In this document: positions 1-8,723 of the stretch, piece by piece
How positions within the stretch are numbered: the first letter of the stretch is position 1
Layout: each line of letters opens with the position of its first letter
NCBI GenBank assembly: GCA_024274785.1
Contig: JAJSAM010000063.1
Location: forward strand, 1 to 64,000
Length of the DNA stretch: 64,000 nucleotides
Source of the DNA: Planctomycetota bacterium
GTDB taxonomy: Bacteria; Planctomycetota; JAJSAM01
Direction of reading: 5' to 3'
Made by a program: the position numbers and the translations under genes
The notes under the pieces: generated by a model
What the model was told of the DNA's origin: nothing
What the model saw: the letters and a program-made list of their open reading frames with translations, nothing else
Database searches by the model: none

Positions 1-519
1 AAGTGGGAACTCCAGGAACTCGCCACGGCGACCGGACTCAGCATATCGGTGAGCCACTTTCCGCCAGGGACCAGCAAGTGGCACAAGATCGAGCATCGGC
101 TGTTCTCCTTCATCTCGCAGAACTGGAGAGGAAGGCCATTGCTCACGCGAGCCACTGTTGTCAGCCTTATCGCAGGCACCAAGACCGCAGCGGGACTTGA
201 AGTGTACGCGTATCTCGACGAGGCTGAGTATCCACTGAAAAGGAAGATCACCGAGGACCAGATGAAGAGCATCAATCTCAGGCGGGAGAAGTTCCACGGA
301 GAGTGGAACTACACGATCAAGCCTCATGTGCAATACCTGGAGCAGATATTTCCTGACAGGCACTTACGTCACGACCGCTTCATGCGATCAGCTTGGCCGA
401 ACCAGAGACGGTCCGATTGGGTGAACCAACTGCGAACTTATAGGGCGGGCTGTGACATGCTACGGGCCCCGACGCAGCAAGAACTATCGGCCTCAAGAGC
501 AGCGATCAGGTGGAGGTAG
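1..519 (+). mobile_element. ISAzo13-family transposase, C-terminal fragment
   Basis: The frame is open from base 1, so the 5' part lies outside the window. It encodes the end of a DDE transposase: the stretch GTSKWHKIEHRLFSF contains the final catalytic Glu, followed by SQNWRGRPL and FHGEWNYTI, all characteristic of ISAzo13 transposases. Members of the family normally stop soon after the WNYTI segment; here the frame runs about 45 codons further with no family resemblance before TAG at 517-519. That suggests the 3' end of the element has been eroded or joined to foreign sequence. No terminal inverted repeat could be identified downstream. It marks the left side of the defence island. Bases 520-654 hold nothing supportable. 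Confidence 0.8.
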
Positions 520-654
520 GAGTCCCCCAGAACCCCGACCACGTTCACCTGAATCCCCTCATTTTCCGTGTTCGTACTCACCGGCACTTGATTCCCGACT
601 TTCACCAGACCTCTCATGGTTCCACTCACCTGCATACGTGCCAGAAAAGCAGCC

Positions 655-2721
655 CTACACCACGTCTATCCCCAACTGGCAGCCTTCCTCATGGAGATTC
701 TGGAGAATCTTGATGATCAGGAGGCTCTGCTTATCAGTAGGCACCTTTCCAGGTACACCCGAAGCGACCTTAAGAACGCTCTGCTCTTTGGGCGAGAGCA
801 GCCTGCGCTCAACTCCCCACTCCAGCAGGTTACGCCACACTTCGCCGCCCGCAGAGAAGACTGCGGTCTGTGCCTCGATCCCGTTCAGAACCTTCTGCTC
901 CTTGACAGCAGCCCTAGCCTCACTTCGAACCTCATCCTGTCCAACCAATTCACCGAGCCACGGGCCGGGAAGACTAACGTCAAGCCGCATCACCCGAGCC
1001 CAGCAAGGCTGCTTCTTCGCCCATTCCGTGACATTTCGGACTCCGGCATCAGGCTTCGATATGACGTCGTTAACCTTCTTTCCACAAATCGTCAGCGCAT
1101 CCACAAATGCGTCACTAACCCCTCGCTTCCAGACACTCTCGAAGTCAACAGAGAGTTTCCGCTCCATCACTGCATGCCCGAGCTTGGCGATCGCGTACGC
1201 CACAATATTGGCTCGATATCCACCCTGGTACCATGGCTGAGCAGAGACAATTTTCTCTGCTTTACGGAAGATCATCGCCATAGCGATTGACTGACGATAG
1301 AAGGACTCATTGAACGAATCCGATTTCTTGTCCCACCTTTTCCCGATCTCGCCGGCAAACTCTCCGAAGTTCTTCTGTGCACCCTTGCTCACTATGTGCG
1401 GAAGCCCATCCCACACCATGCAGAACTTCGCGAGATCCGTCTTCGTGCAGACCTGGGACTTCGGATACTCAAGGTCAAATCGCTTCCTCTCCGCCACTGT
1501 TCTCCTGGCCCGAGCATCCAGATACTGCCCGCGAGCACGCTCATAGAACCACTTCGACTCCCTGAAACTCCCGTCTGGGGAAGGTGCATAGATGCGCCGC
1601 GAAAAGCTCTCCATGCGCACGTGGAACGGATGATTCGCGAAGAAATCTGCAGCGTTGACACGGTTCTGGCTATTTGCATACTCTGAAATCTTGGGGACAA
1701 CTTGCGGCGCACTTTCCGCGTCAACAATGGACAGCTTCATCTGAACGAACACTCTGTCCAGTGACACATCCTTCTTCCTGCTAAAAACGTGAATCGACGC
1801 CGTTGTCTGCCCCCCATTGACTATCTGCAGATTCCGTATCTTAGTAATTGACATAGTACCGTTCTGAGCAATAGTATCAATCCCTTCAGCCGTTGCAGTA
1901 ATGCCATTGTTGTACGCGAAGAACATCTCCGGATCATTCTCCAGAGTGATCCGAATTCCCTTATTCACCTTTCCCTTAGCCTGTAGGAACACACGGACAT
2001 TCTGCTCAAGAAGCCGTGCGCCCCAACGGTCGTACACAGCTGCAAGAACACTCCCCGGAATAACAACAAGGTACGATTCATAGCTAGCCTCACCAAGATG
2101 AGCGGGCAGCGCCTGCAGAGCTCCACCGAAGTCCGATTGCAGGTCAACTTCAATATCCTCCATGGCCTGCCCAGAAGCAACGAATCGGAAGAGTCGTCCA
2201 ATATCCCACACACTGTATGTTATTGGAACGCCACCCAACTCTTCGGCCTCGCGGCCATCAACACGACTGCTAAGAACGCGGTTGCTTATAAGAATGAGGC
2301 GCACCTTGACAATCTTGTCCCACCGCGTCGAAATCAAGTGAGCAAGCCCGAATGCAGGAGATGTTTCTTCAAGCCTACGTCGGAATGATGAACTCAGTGA
2401 CTGATTAAGAAACTTGGAGGCCCGATTGAAGATCCTCGTCATCTCCGACCCGGTTAGGGTGGACACTTCAGACTTTTGCTGAAAATCAGCGATGATGAGA
2501 GTAAGTACACCGCCAGCCAAGTCCGGGTCGCCCGCATATCCGTCGACTCGCATGCCCTGCGGTGAGAAGTAGGCAGCACGATCAGCCGTATCCAATTCCC
2601 CCGTCTCGATCAGATGTGAGCAAAATATCTCGAAGAATGCATCTTCGACGAAGCGCTCATCAGCGTCTCCAGCCCAATGCACCTCTTGAAAGAAGTCTCT
2701 GTGGAATTCCTCAAGCTCCAT
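655..2721 (-). CDS. AIPR-family protein (abortive infection phage resistance)
   Basis: This 688-aa protein is the last gene of the defence operon. AIPR proteins occur in phage-defence and restriction loci; their biochemical role is poorly defined. The family signature is clear in the middle: AYNNGITATAEGI, then IVNGGQTTASIH, and later EYANSQNRVNAADFFAN. No membrane segment or signal peptide is seen. I chose ATG 2721 (MELEEFHRDFF) because AAGGGAG lies just upstream and it gives an 11-bp overlap with the preceding DUF4420 gene; a longer frame starting at 2793 would overlap that gene by 83 bp. With the Z1, DUF4420 and GHKL genes it completes the gene set called Mza in defence catalogues. Confidence 0.88.
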   Translation of the reverse strand: MELEEFHRDFFQEVHWAGDADERFVEDAFFEIFCSHLIETGELDTADRAAYFSPQGMRVDGYAGDPDLAGGVLTLIIADFQQKSEVSTLTGSEMTRIFNRASKFLNQSLSSSFRRRLEETSPAFGLAHLISTRWDKIVKVRLILISNRVLSSRVDGREAEELGGVPITYSVWDIGRLFRFVASGQAMEDIEVDLQSDFGGALQALPAHLGEASYESYLVVIPGSVLAAVYDRWGARLLEQNVRVFLQAKGKVNKGIRITLENDPEMFFAYNNGITATAEGIDTIAQNGTMSITKIRNLQIVNGGQTTASIHVFSRKKDVSLDRVFVQMKLSIVDAESAPQVVPKISEYANSQNRVNAADFFANHPFHVRMESFSRRIYAPSPDGSFRESKWFYERARGQYLDARARRTVAERKRFDLEYPKSQVCTKTDLAKFCMVWDGLPHIVSKGAQKNFGEFAGEIGKRWDKKSDSFNESFYRQSIAMAMIFRKAEKIVSAQPWYQGGYRANIVAYAIAKLGHAVMERKLSVDFESVWKRGVSDAFVDALTICGKKVNDVISKPDAGVRNVTEWAKKQPCWARVMRLDVSLPGPWLGELVGQDEVRSEARAAVKEQKVLNGIEAQTAVFSAGGEVWRNLLEWGVERRLLSPKEQSVLKVASGVPGKVPTDKQSLLIIKILQNLHEEGCQLGIDVV

Positions 2722-3727
2722 CACAACCCACTCCCTTGCCGAATGCTGCCGTGAGTTCGCCAGGCTCTGCTCGGAAGCGATCGCATTCCACAAGTGAAAT
2801 GGAATACCTCACCTTCGTGACACCCGAAGCCAGGTTGTCCGCCCTGATTCGCGGAAACTCATCGGTTACTGCGAAGAGCCGCGATTCGCCTTCAACCCAC
2901 TGAAACTCACTGAAGTCATCGGTCCATCGGAATCCTGCAGCAGCAATCAGCGACTCATACACGCAGAGTGCCGCTGGATCCGAGTCCTCGATCGCGTCAC
3001 GCATACGAGCAACCACATCGGCGACACTCCAACTCTCCGCCGTGTCAGCGGGCGCCCGCTCCAAATCAACCACGTGAAGGAACAGATCTTCTGAACCCCC
3101 AACATCCAATTGGTGCTCGGAACTGATCGCAACGTAAGGTTCAGCAGCTCCACGCCGTGCCTTAGCCTCGATTAGAACTCCACCGATTTCAAAGTCCTTC
3201 GGGGTCCCAAGCGGCCCTGTCCAACTTGCCATCACGTCCGATGGAGAGATCGTCGGCAAGAGATATCGTTCTATGACAAGGAGCTCGCCAATAAGTCCCT
3301 TCTGCTCCTCGACGGAGAGACGGGAGTCCGGCCCCCCCCGGAGCAGATGGTGCCATCGCCATGTTCTGTTCAAGGCCCTGCCAACGGCTTCGCCCTCGGA
3401 CTCAGCTTCCGCTGTGCATGCGACAATATCGCAGCAGAGACGATGAAACAGCTCACGCTGGCCAGGCTCCGAGAGGCGAAAGAGCAGCGCCAGAGTGTCG
3501 TTGTCATCAGGCTCGGAAAGAGACACATCAATGCCTCTCAAGACAGGAAGGTGCCCCTGGGGCGCTGACTCAACGGAGTGCCGAAGAAGAAGCAGGCAGC
3601 TACCGTCAACACTTCTGGCCCAGAAAAAATCCCAAGTGATCTCAGCATCGACCCGACGAGCATTGAGCGTGCCGGACACGTCGGGTGGATCAAGCTCCGC
3701 CCATGGGTCTTCAGTTACCTTCGCCAC
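2711..3727 (-). CDS. DUF4420 / PD-(D/E)xK motif protein
   Basis: A 338-aa protein whose central region carries a nuclease-like motif: GTPKDFEIGGVLIEAKAR, giving the D...ExK arrangement of the PD-(D/E)xK fold. DUF4420 proteins are partners of Z1 and AIPR proteins in defence operons. The start is taken as GTG 3727 because GAGGAGGAG, inside the last codons of the Z1 gene, sits at ideal distance; this gives a 17-bp overlap and likely translational coupling. An ATG at 3742 is in frame but lies upstream of that ribosome-binding site. Nuclease activity is inferred from the motif only. Confidence 0.85.
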   Translation of the reverse strand: MAKVTEDPWAELDPPDVSGTLNARRVDAEITWDFFWARSVDGSCLLLLRHSVESAPQGHLPVLRGIDVSLSEPDDNDTLALLFRLSEPGQRELFHRLCCDIVACTAEAESEGEAVGRALNRTWRWHHLLRGGPDSRLSVEEQKGLIGELLVIERYLLPTISPSDVMASWTGPLGTPKDFEIGGVLIEAKARRGAAEPYVAISSEHQLDVGGSEDLFLHVVDLERAPADTAESWSVADVVARMRDAIEDSDPAALCVYESLIAAAGFRWTDDFSEFQWVEGESRLFAVTDEFPRIRADNLASGVTKVRYSISLVECDRFRAEPGELTAAFGKGVGCDGA

Positions 3728-6425
3728 GAATCTCCTCCTCATTCAGGTCATCACCGCAGTTCTCATGAAGCCAGGTAGTATTGACCACATACTCCACCCG
3801 CTTCTCCTCCAACTTCGTTCTGGGAAAGCTGATGCTCCAAGCAACAACCGGCTCACTGTGGACGTACCGTTCGTCTTCCGGAATGATCTTGAGCAGGTGC
3901 AGGATGAAGAGAGGACGCTCTCGAACTCCACGATAGATGCGGTCTGGATAGTTCAGTGTATTACCGGGCTGCAACTTGGATCGGTGGGTCTCTTCATACT
4001 CCTGCTTGACTTGCGTTATCTGCTCCGGAAGCAGGCCCACTTGCTCGATTCCACGTGAAGCTACTCTCTGCTTACCCGTCACCCGAATTGTGGACTGGTC
4101 GCTTCTCGAGCCTGCGGAACGGCGCTGGCAATGGACCTGCAACCCCAACGAATCATCACTTAGAGCATCCGTGGCCGGAGCCTTCTCCAACCCTGCCAAC
4201 AGGACATCCCAGTTTGAGAGCTCATCAAGCATTCGCTCTTCGATATACCTGATTACAGGCCGAGGATCAGTGAGAACCGACCCAGGGTGATTTTCAAACA
4301 CTCGCAGGAATTCGATGATCGGCTGGGCTGGGACCTGACCGATCAGCCACCCCCCAGAAACTAATTCGGCTTCTGAAGGCGAACAACCGACTGATTCCAG
4401 TGCTTCAGCGAAGCGCCTGGCCGACCGACGATTCCGATCAAGGCAATCTTCTTCTCTCCGAAGGATTGCAGTCTCAATGAAGTTATTGCCGAGTCCGATA
4501 TTAACTACGACTTTCTCCCCGGATCCCATCTTGTTCCTGGCAGTAACGATCAGAGCATCCGGATGACTCCTGACCTTCAAACCGAATTCCTCCGGCGTTG
4601 CGTTGGCCACCTCCATGTCGCGGAGCTCATCTCTAAGCAATTCAATCGACTCTGCAATATGGGCGTACCAGCCAACTGCCTCCTCAGGCATCCACACACG
4701 ACAGACATCATCATATCCAGGCCGGTAGCCGAACCACCGGCCCATCTGCATCAGCGTGTCGTACATCATCGAGTTTCTCAGAAAGTAGCTGATCATGAGC
4801 CCTTCGAGAGTAAGCCCGCGAGACAAAGAGAAGCCCCCTACAGCTATTACGTTCAGACCTGACTTCTCATTGCCAATGTAATCAAGCGTACCTGATGACT
4901 GGCTGTTAACCTCCACGACCTTGATCGGGGCCACCGACTCATGGAGGAACGCCAGGACTTCGCCCCATGCTACTCCGGTTTCCCTGTACTCAGAGTCCCA
5001 GACCGATTGCAGTGCTGCTATCTCGGGATCCTTGACCGCCTCCCGCTCAGGAAGTCCTCCGTGGACCCGCACGCTTGACCTTATCGCCCCGACAGCTTGG
5101 TGGATTTCATTTCGAAGTTGGGCCTGAACCCTGGTGAATCGGGAGGCATTCACCAGCATGGAGCAGTGCGGGCTATGGTGCATCCGGGCGAGGCGAATTG
5201 CACGGGCCACGACGAACGCTCGAATCGCGTTGCGTAGACTGGGGGGAAGTGCGGTTACGTTGAAGTCAATCTTGTGCTTGAGAGGCAACACCTCCTCGTT
5301 GTCGTGGATGTCACGCAGCACGGTTTCCTGGTCATCAAGGAATACGCGTACCGGGCCAAAGTAATTTGAGGGCGGGTCGAGGCTGACAATAAAGCTTCGA
5401 GGAAACAAATCATTTCCAAACATCTGGTCATCCGTTTCCGGGTCGATGAAGATATTGGCGAATGGCGTTGCCGTGTACCCTATGTAGCAGCTCCGCTCAA
5501 ACATCCTCAGAAGGCTGCGGATTTGACCGTTGATCCGTGCCACGGAGTCCTTGCCATGGGCAATGTTGATTGAGGCATTGTCGGCTTCGTCATCAATTAG
5601 CAGCATCGGCGCGTCAACTGTGCCGCCGCTCCTTGCGCTATGCTTCTCTAGCCATTCCAGGAGGTTCTTCAGTGTGCTTGGGTTCTTTTTGATCACGAAG
5701 ACTGCCGGCTCAATCAGATTCTGAAGCGGAATGCCAAGTCCCTCAGCTCGGTTCTTGCTGAAGTCTCGTATTGAGCTCGTAAATGTACTCGGCCTTCTTG
5801 TCTTGTCGAAGCGTCCAACTCCGATGAAACGATCCCCCTTGTTTGATAGCAGTCGTGCACTATCTCGACCTACAAAGCCCTCGTCGATTCTGAACTGAGT
5901 TTGATTCCTCAGGTTATTGTGTATTCCGGCGATCACCACAATCAGCTTATACCCGGCGTCTGCAGCCTTGCAGATCAGCCCTATGTAGTTGGCGGTTTTG
6001 CCTGACTGAACATGCCCGACTACCATCCCACGCCTGTCCCACGGGCCATCCTTTGATGGGTCTTCCAGGTACCCCAAGGTGCGGTCTGTTACTGTGTCGA
6101 TCGTCGAGATCACATGCCCCGAGAAGTTCTTTTGCGCAAGGAGCCTTCTGTAACGCTCCCAGTAGTATGGATCGATCTTGGCCCTGGCATCATCCAGCCA
6201 CGGCTCATACTCCTGATCGACGAGCGTAACACCCAGCGTCATTGTTACTTCGTGTCGAGCCTCGAAGATACGGGCAAGCTTCTCGGAGGCCTCGTCATCG
6301 ACCTGACAGATTTCCAGCTGGCGCGCGTTTTCGATGAGGCTCCGGATGCGTTCAGGTGTGGGCCGAGGTTCATTTGCCAGTAGGGCGCCAACCACAGTCT
6401 CCAATTGTCTCGTGTTATCATTCAT
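3711..6425 (-). CDS. Z1-domain protein, SF2-like ATPase
   Basis: A 904-aa protein of the Z1 family, which has a helicase-like ATPase core. Visible motifs are a P-loop GHVQSGKT (residues 137-144), a Walker B/DEAD-like LLIDDEAD (275-282), and the helicase motif III-like GYTATPFAN (316-324). A further conserved block, GGFSLSRGLTLEGL followed by MQMGRWFGYRPGY, is typical of the Z1 C-terminal half and resembles SF2 motifs V-VI. Z1 proteins are found beside MutL-like ATPases, endonuclease-fold proteins and methyltransferases and are thought to process DNA during defence. Its start overlaps the end of the GHKL gene by 8 bp and its own end carries the ribosome-binding site for the next gene. Confidence 0.92.
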   Translation of the reverse strand: MNDNTRQLETVVGALLANEPRPTPERIRSLIENARQLEICQVDDEASEKLARIFEARHEVTMTLGVTLVDQEYEPWLDDARAKIDPYYWERYRRLLAQKNFSGHVISTIDTVTDRTLGYLEDPSKDGPWDRRGMVVGHVQSGKTANYIGLICKAADAGYKLIVVIAGIHNNLRNQTQFRIDEGFVGRDSARLLSNKGDRFIGVGRFDKTRRPSTFTSSIRDFSKNRAEGLGIPLQNLIEPAVFVIKKNPSTLKNLLEWLEKHSARSGGTVDAPMLLIDDEADNASINIAHGKDSVARINGQIRSLLRMFERSCYIGYTATPFANIFIDPETDDQMFGNDLFPRSFIVSLDPPSNYFGPVRVFLDDQETVLRDIHDNEEVLPLKHKIDFNVTALPPSLRNAIRAFVVARAIRLARMHHSPHCSMLVNASRFTRVQAQLRNEIHQAVGAIRSSVRVHGGLPEREAVKDPEIAALQSVWDSEYRETGVAWGEVLAFLHESVAPIKVVEVNSQSSGTLDYIGNEKSGLNVIAVGGFSLSRGLTLEGLMISYFLRNSMMYDTLMQMGRWFGYRPGYDDVCRVWMPEEAVGWYAHIAESIELLRDELRDMEVANATPEEFGLKVRSHPDALIVTARNKMGSGEKVVVNIGLGNNFIETAILRREEDCLDRNRRSARRFAEALESVGCSPSEAELVSGGWLIGQVPAQPIIEFLRVFENHPGSVLTDPRPVIRYIEERMLDELSNWDVLLAGLEKAPATDALSDDSLGLQVHCQRRSAGSRSDQSTIRVTGKQRVASRGIEQVGLLPEQITQVKQEYEETHRSKLQPGNTLNYPDRIYRGVRERPLFILHLLKIIPEDERYVHSEPVVAWSISFPRTKLEEKRVEYVVNTTWLHENCGDDLNEEEIRGEGN

Positions 6426-7896
6426 CAGACGCCTCTTGCAGGGCTTTGCGGAGAAGCTTCAGTGCCCTGGGCCAGTTCGATCTAAATGGCTCAGCGTGAG
6501 CCATCATCGACTCGACTTGCTGCGCATCGAGGCCGGCCTGAGCGAGTTGGCGCACGGTAGCCAGGACCGTGTATTCCAGTGTGTCGCGTGCTATTCCGGG
6601 CTCAATCACATTGGCTGGAGTGCTGTCCAAATCCACGATAATGGCGTCTATCGGAAGAGCGGAGTCAAATAGGTGGATCATGCGATGCAGGTCAGTCGAT
6701 ATCTCAGGCGACACTCTTGACGCGAGGTCCTTTATCGCAGGGTGGTCTGAGTTGATTCGGTACGAGATCTCGTTCTTGTTCTGTATCCGATTCCAGACGG
6801 GCATCCTAGAGTCAGATACCATCTTGTTCCCCCGTGCCGTGTAGACTCGCTTGGAGGTGGCACCGATCTGCTCGATTATCTTCCGCAGTCGCTTCCGAAC
6901 AGGCAGAGGAGGTTGCGCCGACGCCTTCTTCACGTCGATCTTCCAGGCGGCATCCATTGCAGTTGGTATGTCGATCCGGACTCTTGCCAGGTTGGTAAGA
7001 GGTGTCTTCCGTGCCAGGCCGAACCAGGTCCCGTAAATGATCAGGCGCCGGCCTCTGTAGACGTAGAATCCCTGGTTGCGCAAGTATCCGCCACGACCTC
7101 CGCAACGCTCCCATACAGCTTTGGAGACCTTCCGGTGATGTGGCAGCGTGAATGGTTGTATCGAGACACTGTGCTCGCCCACCCTGATGGATTCGCGTGG
7201 CCCGTGAACTGTCGCAGGATGCCCTGCATTGAATGGATCCAGCGCTTCCAAGGCGCGCGCGTTGAGGCTCATGTTTATGCGTTTCTTGCCTCGCTCACCC
7301 GCGAGAAACAGGTGAAACACCAAGCACAAGTGCTCTCGTGCCCTGTCAAGACGTTCCGTGAACTCCGCGACGCCGCCATCCCTTGCCGTGTTATCGATGA
7401 CTCTATCCAGTCGCTCCCAGAGCACTAGCGTTCCCTGGTGGCCCAGCCTTTCGACCCAAGGGATGTCCGACAGATCGTCTGGGATCAGGAGAAGCCAGTC
7501 ATCAGTCTGTGCGACATGTTCCAGGTCCCAAACTGCAGCATTGGCCTCAGATCCCCTACGCGTAACGACCGTCAGTCGACGACATTGCGAGAATGATGCG
7601 GTCTTGAGACCGAGTCCAAATCGGCCCAGATCGCCCGGAGCGCGGTCATCAAGGGGACTTCGGCTGCCGGGCCGCATTGCGGCCATCAACTCCCCCTGCG
7701 TCATCCCGATTCCGTCATCCAGCACTGCGATGCGAGCATGCCCGTCGGCGGCCTCGCCGAGGATGTGAATTTCGGTTGCCTGAGCTGTTATCGAGTTGTC
7801 AATAACATCAGCCAGAGCGGTCTCAAGCGAGTAGCCCACATCTCGCATACTCTCGATGAGCACTGCTGCGCTTGGTTCAGCCCTTATGGATTTCAT
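6418..7896 (-). CDS. GHKL (MutL/Hsp90-like) ATPase of the defence operon
   Basis: A 492-aa protein with an N-terminal GHKL ATP-binding fold: N box ALADVIDNS (residues 27-35), G1 box LDDGIGM (59-65) and G2 box GDLGRFGLGLKTAS (88-101). These are the hallmarks of MutL, Hsp90 and gyrase B type ATPases; no histidine-kinase dimerisation domain or signal is seen. The rest contains no recognised nuclease motif. In Mza-type loci a MutL-like ATPase of this kind precedes the Z1 gene, as here. It probably acts as an ATP-dependent conformational switch or sensor, which is inference. It overlaps the preceding small ORF by 20 bp and the Z1 gene by 8 bp. Confidence 0.9.
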   Translation of the reverse strand: MKSIRAEPSAAVLIESMRDVGYSLETALADVIDNSITAQATEIHILGEAADGHARIAVLDDGIGMTQGELMAAMRPGSRSPLDDRAPGDLGRFGLGLKTASFSQCRRLTVVTRRGSEANAAVWDLEHVAQTDDWLLLIPDDLSDIPWVERLGHQGTLVLWERLDRVIDNTARDGGVAEFTERLDRAREHLCLVFHLFLAGERGKKRINMSLNARALEALDPFNAGHPATVHGPRESIRVGEHSVSIQPFTLPHHRKVSKAVWERCGGRGGYLRNQGFYVYRGRRLIIYGTWFGLARKTPLTNLARVRIDIPTAMDAAWKIDVKKASAQPPLPVRKRLRKIIEQIGATSKRVYTARGNKMVSDSRMPVWNRIQNKNEISYRINSDHPAIKDLASRVSPEISTDLHRMIHLFDSALPIDAIIVDLDSTPANVIEPGIARDTLEYTVLATVRQLAQAGLDAQQVESMMAHAEPFRSNWPRALKLLRKALQEASDE

Positions 7897-8080
7897 GCCA
7901 CCTCAGCGGTTGCTCGGCCAGCATCACCTTGATCCTGGTACATCCGACAGAGTGCGTCCAGTCGTCGTCCGCTGAACGCAATCCCATATCGGAAATCCAA
8001 GATTTCCCCGTAACGCATTTTCTATCAATGAGAAGTGCGCCCTGCAACCCCGCAACACGCAATCCTAGTCGTTTCTCCAT
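7877..8080 (-). CDS. Small hypothetical protein in defence operon
   Basis: A 67-aa frame fills the gap between vsr and the GHKL gene. It starts with ATG 8080, 12 bp after the vsr stop, with AGGACGAGG about seven bases upstream, and ends 20 bp inside the GHKL gene. That geometry is what a translationally coupled operon gene would show. The protein has no recognised domain; it is slightly basic at the N-terminus, has two Cys and a short C-terminal WHEIHKG tail. It could equally be a spacer open by chance. I do not recognise it. Confidence 0.45.
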   Translation of the reverse strand: MEKRLGLRVAGLQGALLIDRKCVTGKSWISDMGLRSADDDWTHSVGCTRIKVMLAEQPLRWHEIHKG

Positions 8081-8091
8081 GAAGCCTCGTC

Positions 8092-8607
8092 CTATCCCTG
8101 CCGATCCGAGCTCCGCCAGGATCGACTGAATCTCCTGTCAGCCGCCCTTCGAAGCTCGGAATCGTCAAGGCGCGCCCTGCGGACATCACTCACGGACATG
8201 CCAGCGTCAGCCAGCGCGGCGACCACTGCCTCGGAAGGATGGTGCTTCAGCTCGCACTCCCAGAGGACCGTCACGACCCACCCTTCCCTGCGAAGGTCGA
8301 CCTCGTTCCTTCGGTCTCGCGCGACATTCGCAGCGAACTTCTCGACCCAGCGTTCCCGGTTCTTCGTCGGAGTGGTAGCGTTCGGACAGCTCTCGTGGCG
8401 ATGCCAGTAGCAACCATGAACGAAAAGCACGGTCTTGTACTTGGGCAACACGATGTCTGGCTTGCCCGGCAGGTCAACCCGATTGACGCGGAACCGATAG
8501 CCAAGCCTGTGGAGGGCCGACCGGGCGATGAGTTCCGGTTTCGTGTTCTTGCCCCGGATTCTGCTCATGTTCCATGAGCGCCTCTTCACTGAGAGCCGGT
8601 CTTTCAC
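8092..8607 (-). CDS. vsr: Very short patch repair endonuclease Vsr
   Basis: A 171-aa protein matching Vsr along its length. It nicks 5' of the T in T:G mismatches that arise when 5-methylcytosine deaminates. The signature RSWNMSRIRGKNTKPE opens the protein; LPGKPDIVL gives the metal-binding Asp51, and VHGCYWHRHESC gives His64, His69 and His71, at the same numbers as in the E. coli enzyme, with zinc-binding Cys residues. WECEL near residue 128 completes the fold. It sits directly after dcm, its usual partner, and is probably co-transcribed. The C-terminus is an Arg/Ser-rich tail longer than some relatives. Confidence 0.95.
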   Translation of the reverse strand: MKDRLSVKRRSWNMSRIRGKNTKPELIARSALHRLGYRFRVNRVDLPGKPDIVLPKYKTVLFVHGCYWHRHESCPNATTPTKNRERWVEKFAANVARDRRNEVDLRREGWVVTVLWECELKHHPSEAVVAALADAGMSVSDVRRARLDDSELRRAADRRFSRSWRSSDRQG

Positions 8608-8723
8608 CGGAATGCATGCCTCCCAAGGTCAGATCATGATGAGGCTGCTCCGACGAAACGCGCGGATAGCCCAACTACGCCCTGTCCTCACTATTGTCTC
8701 TGATATCTCAGCCACCACGGACA

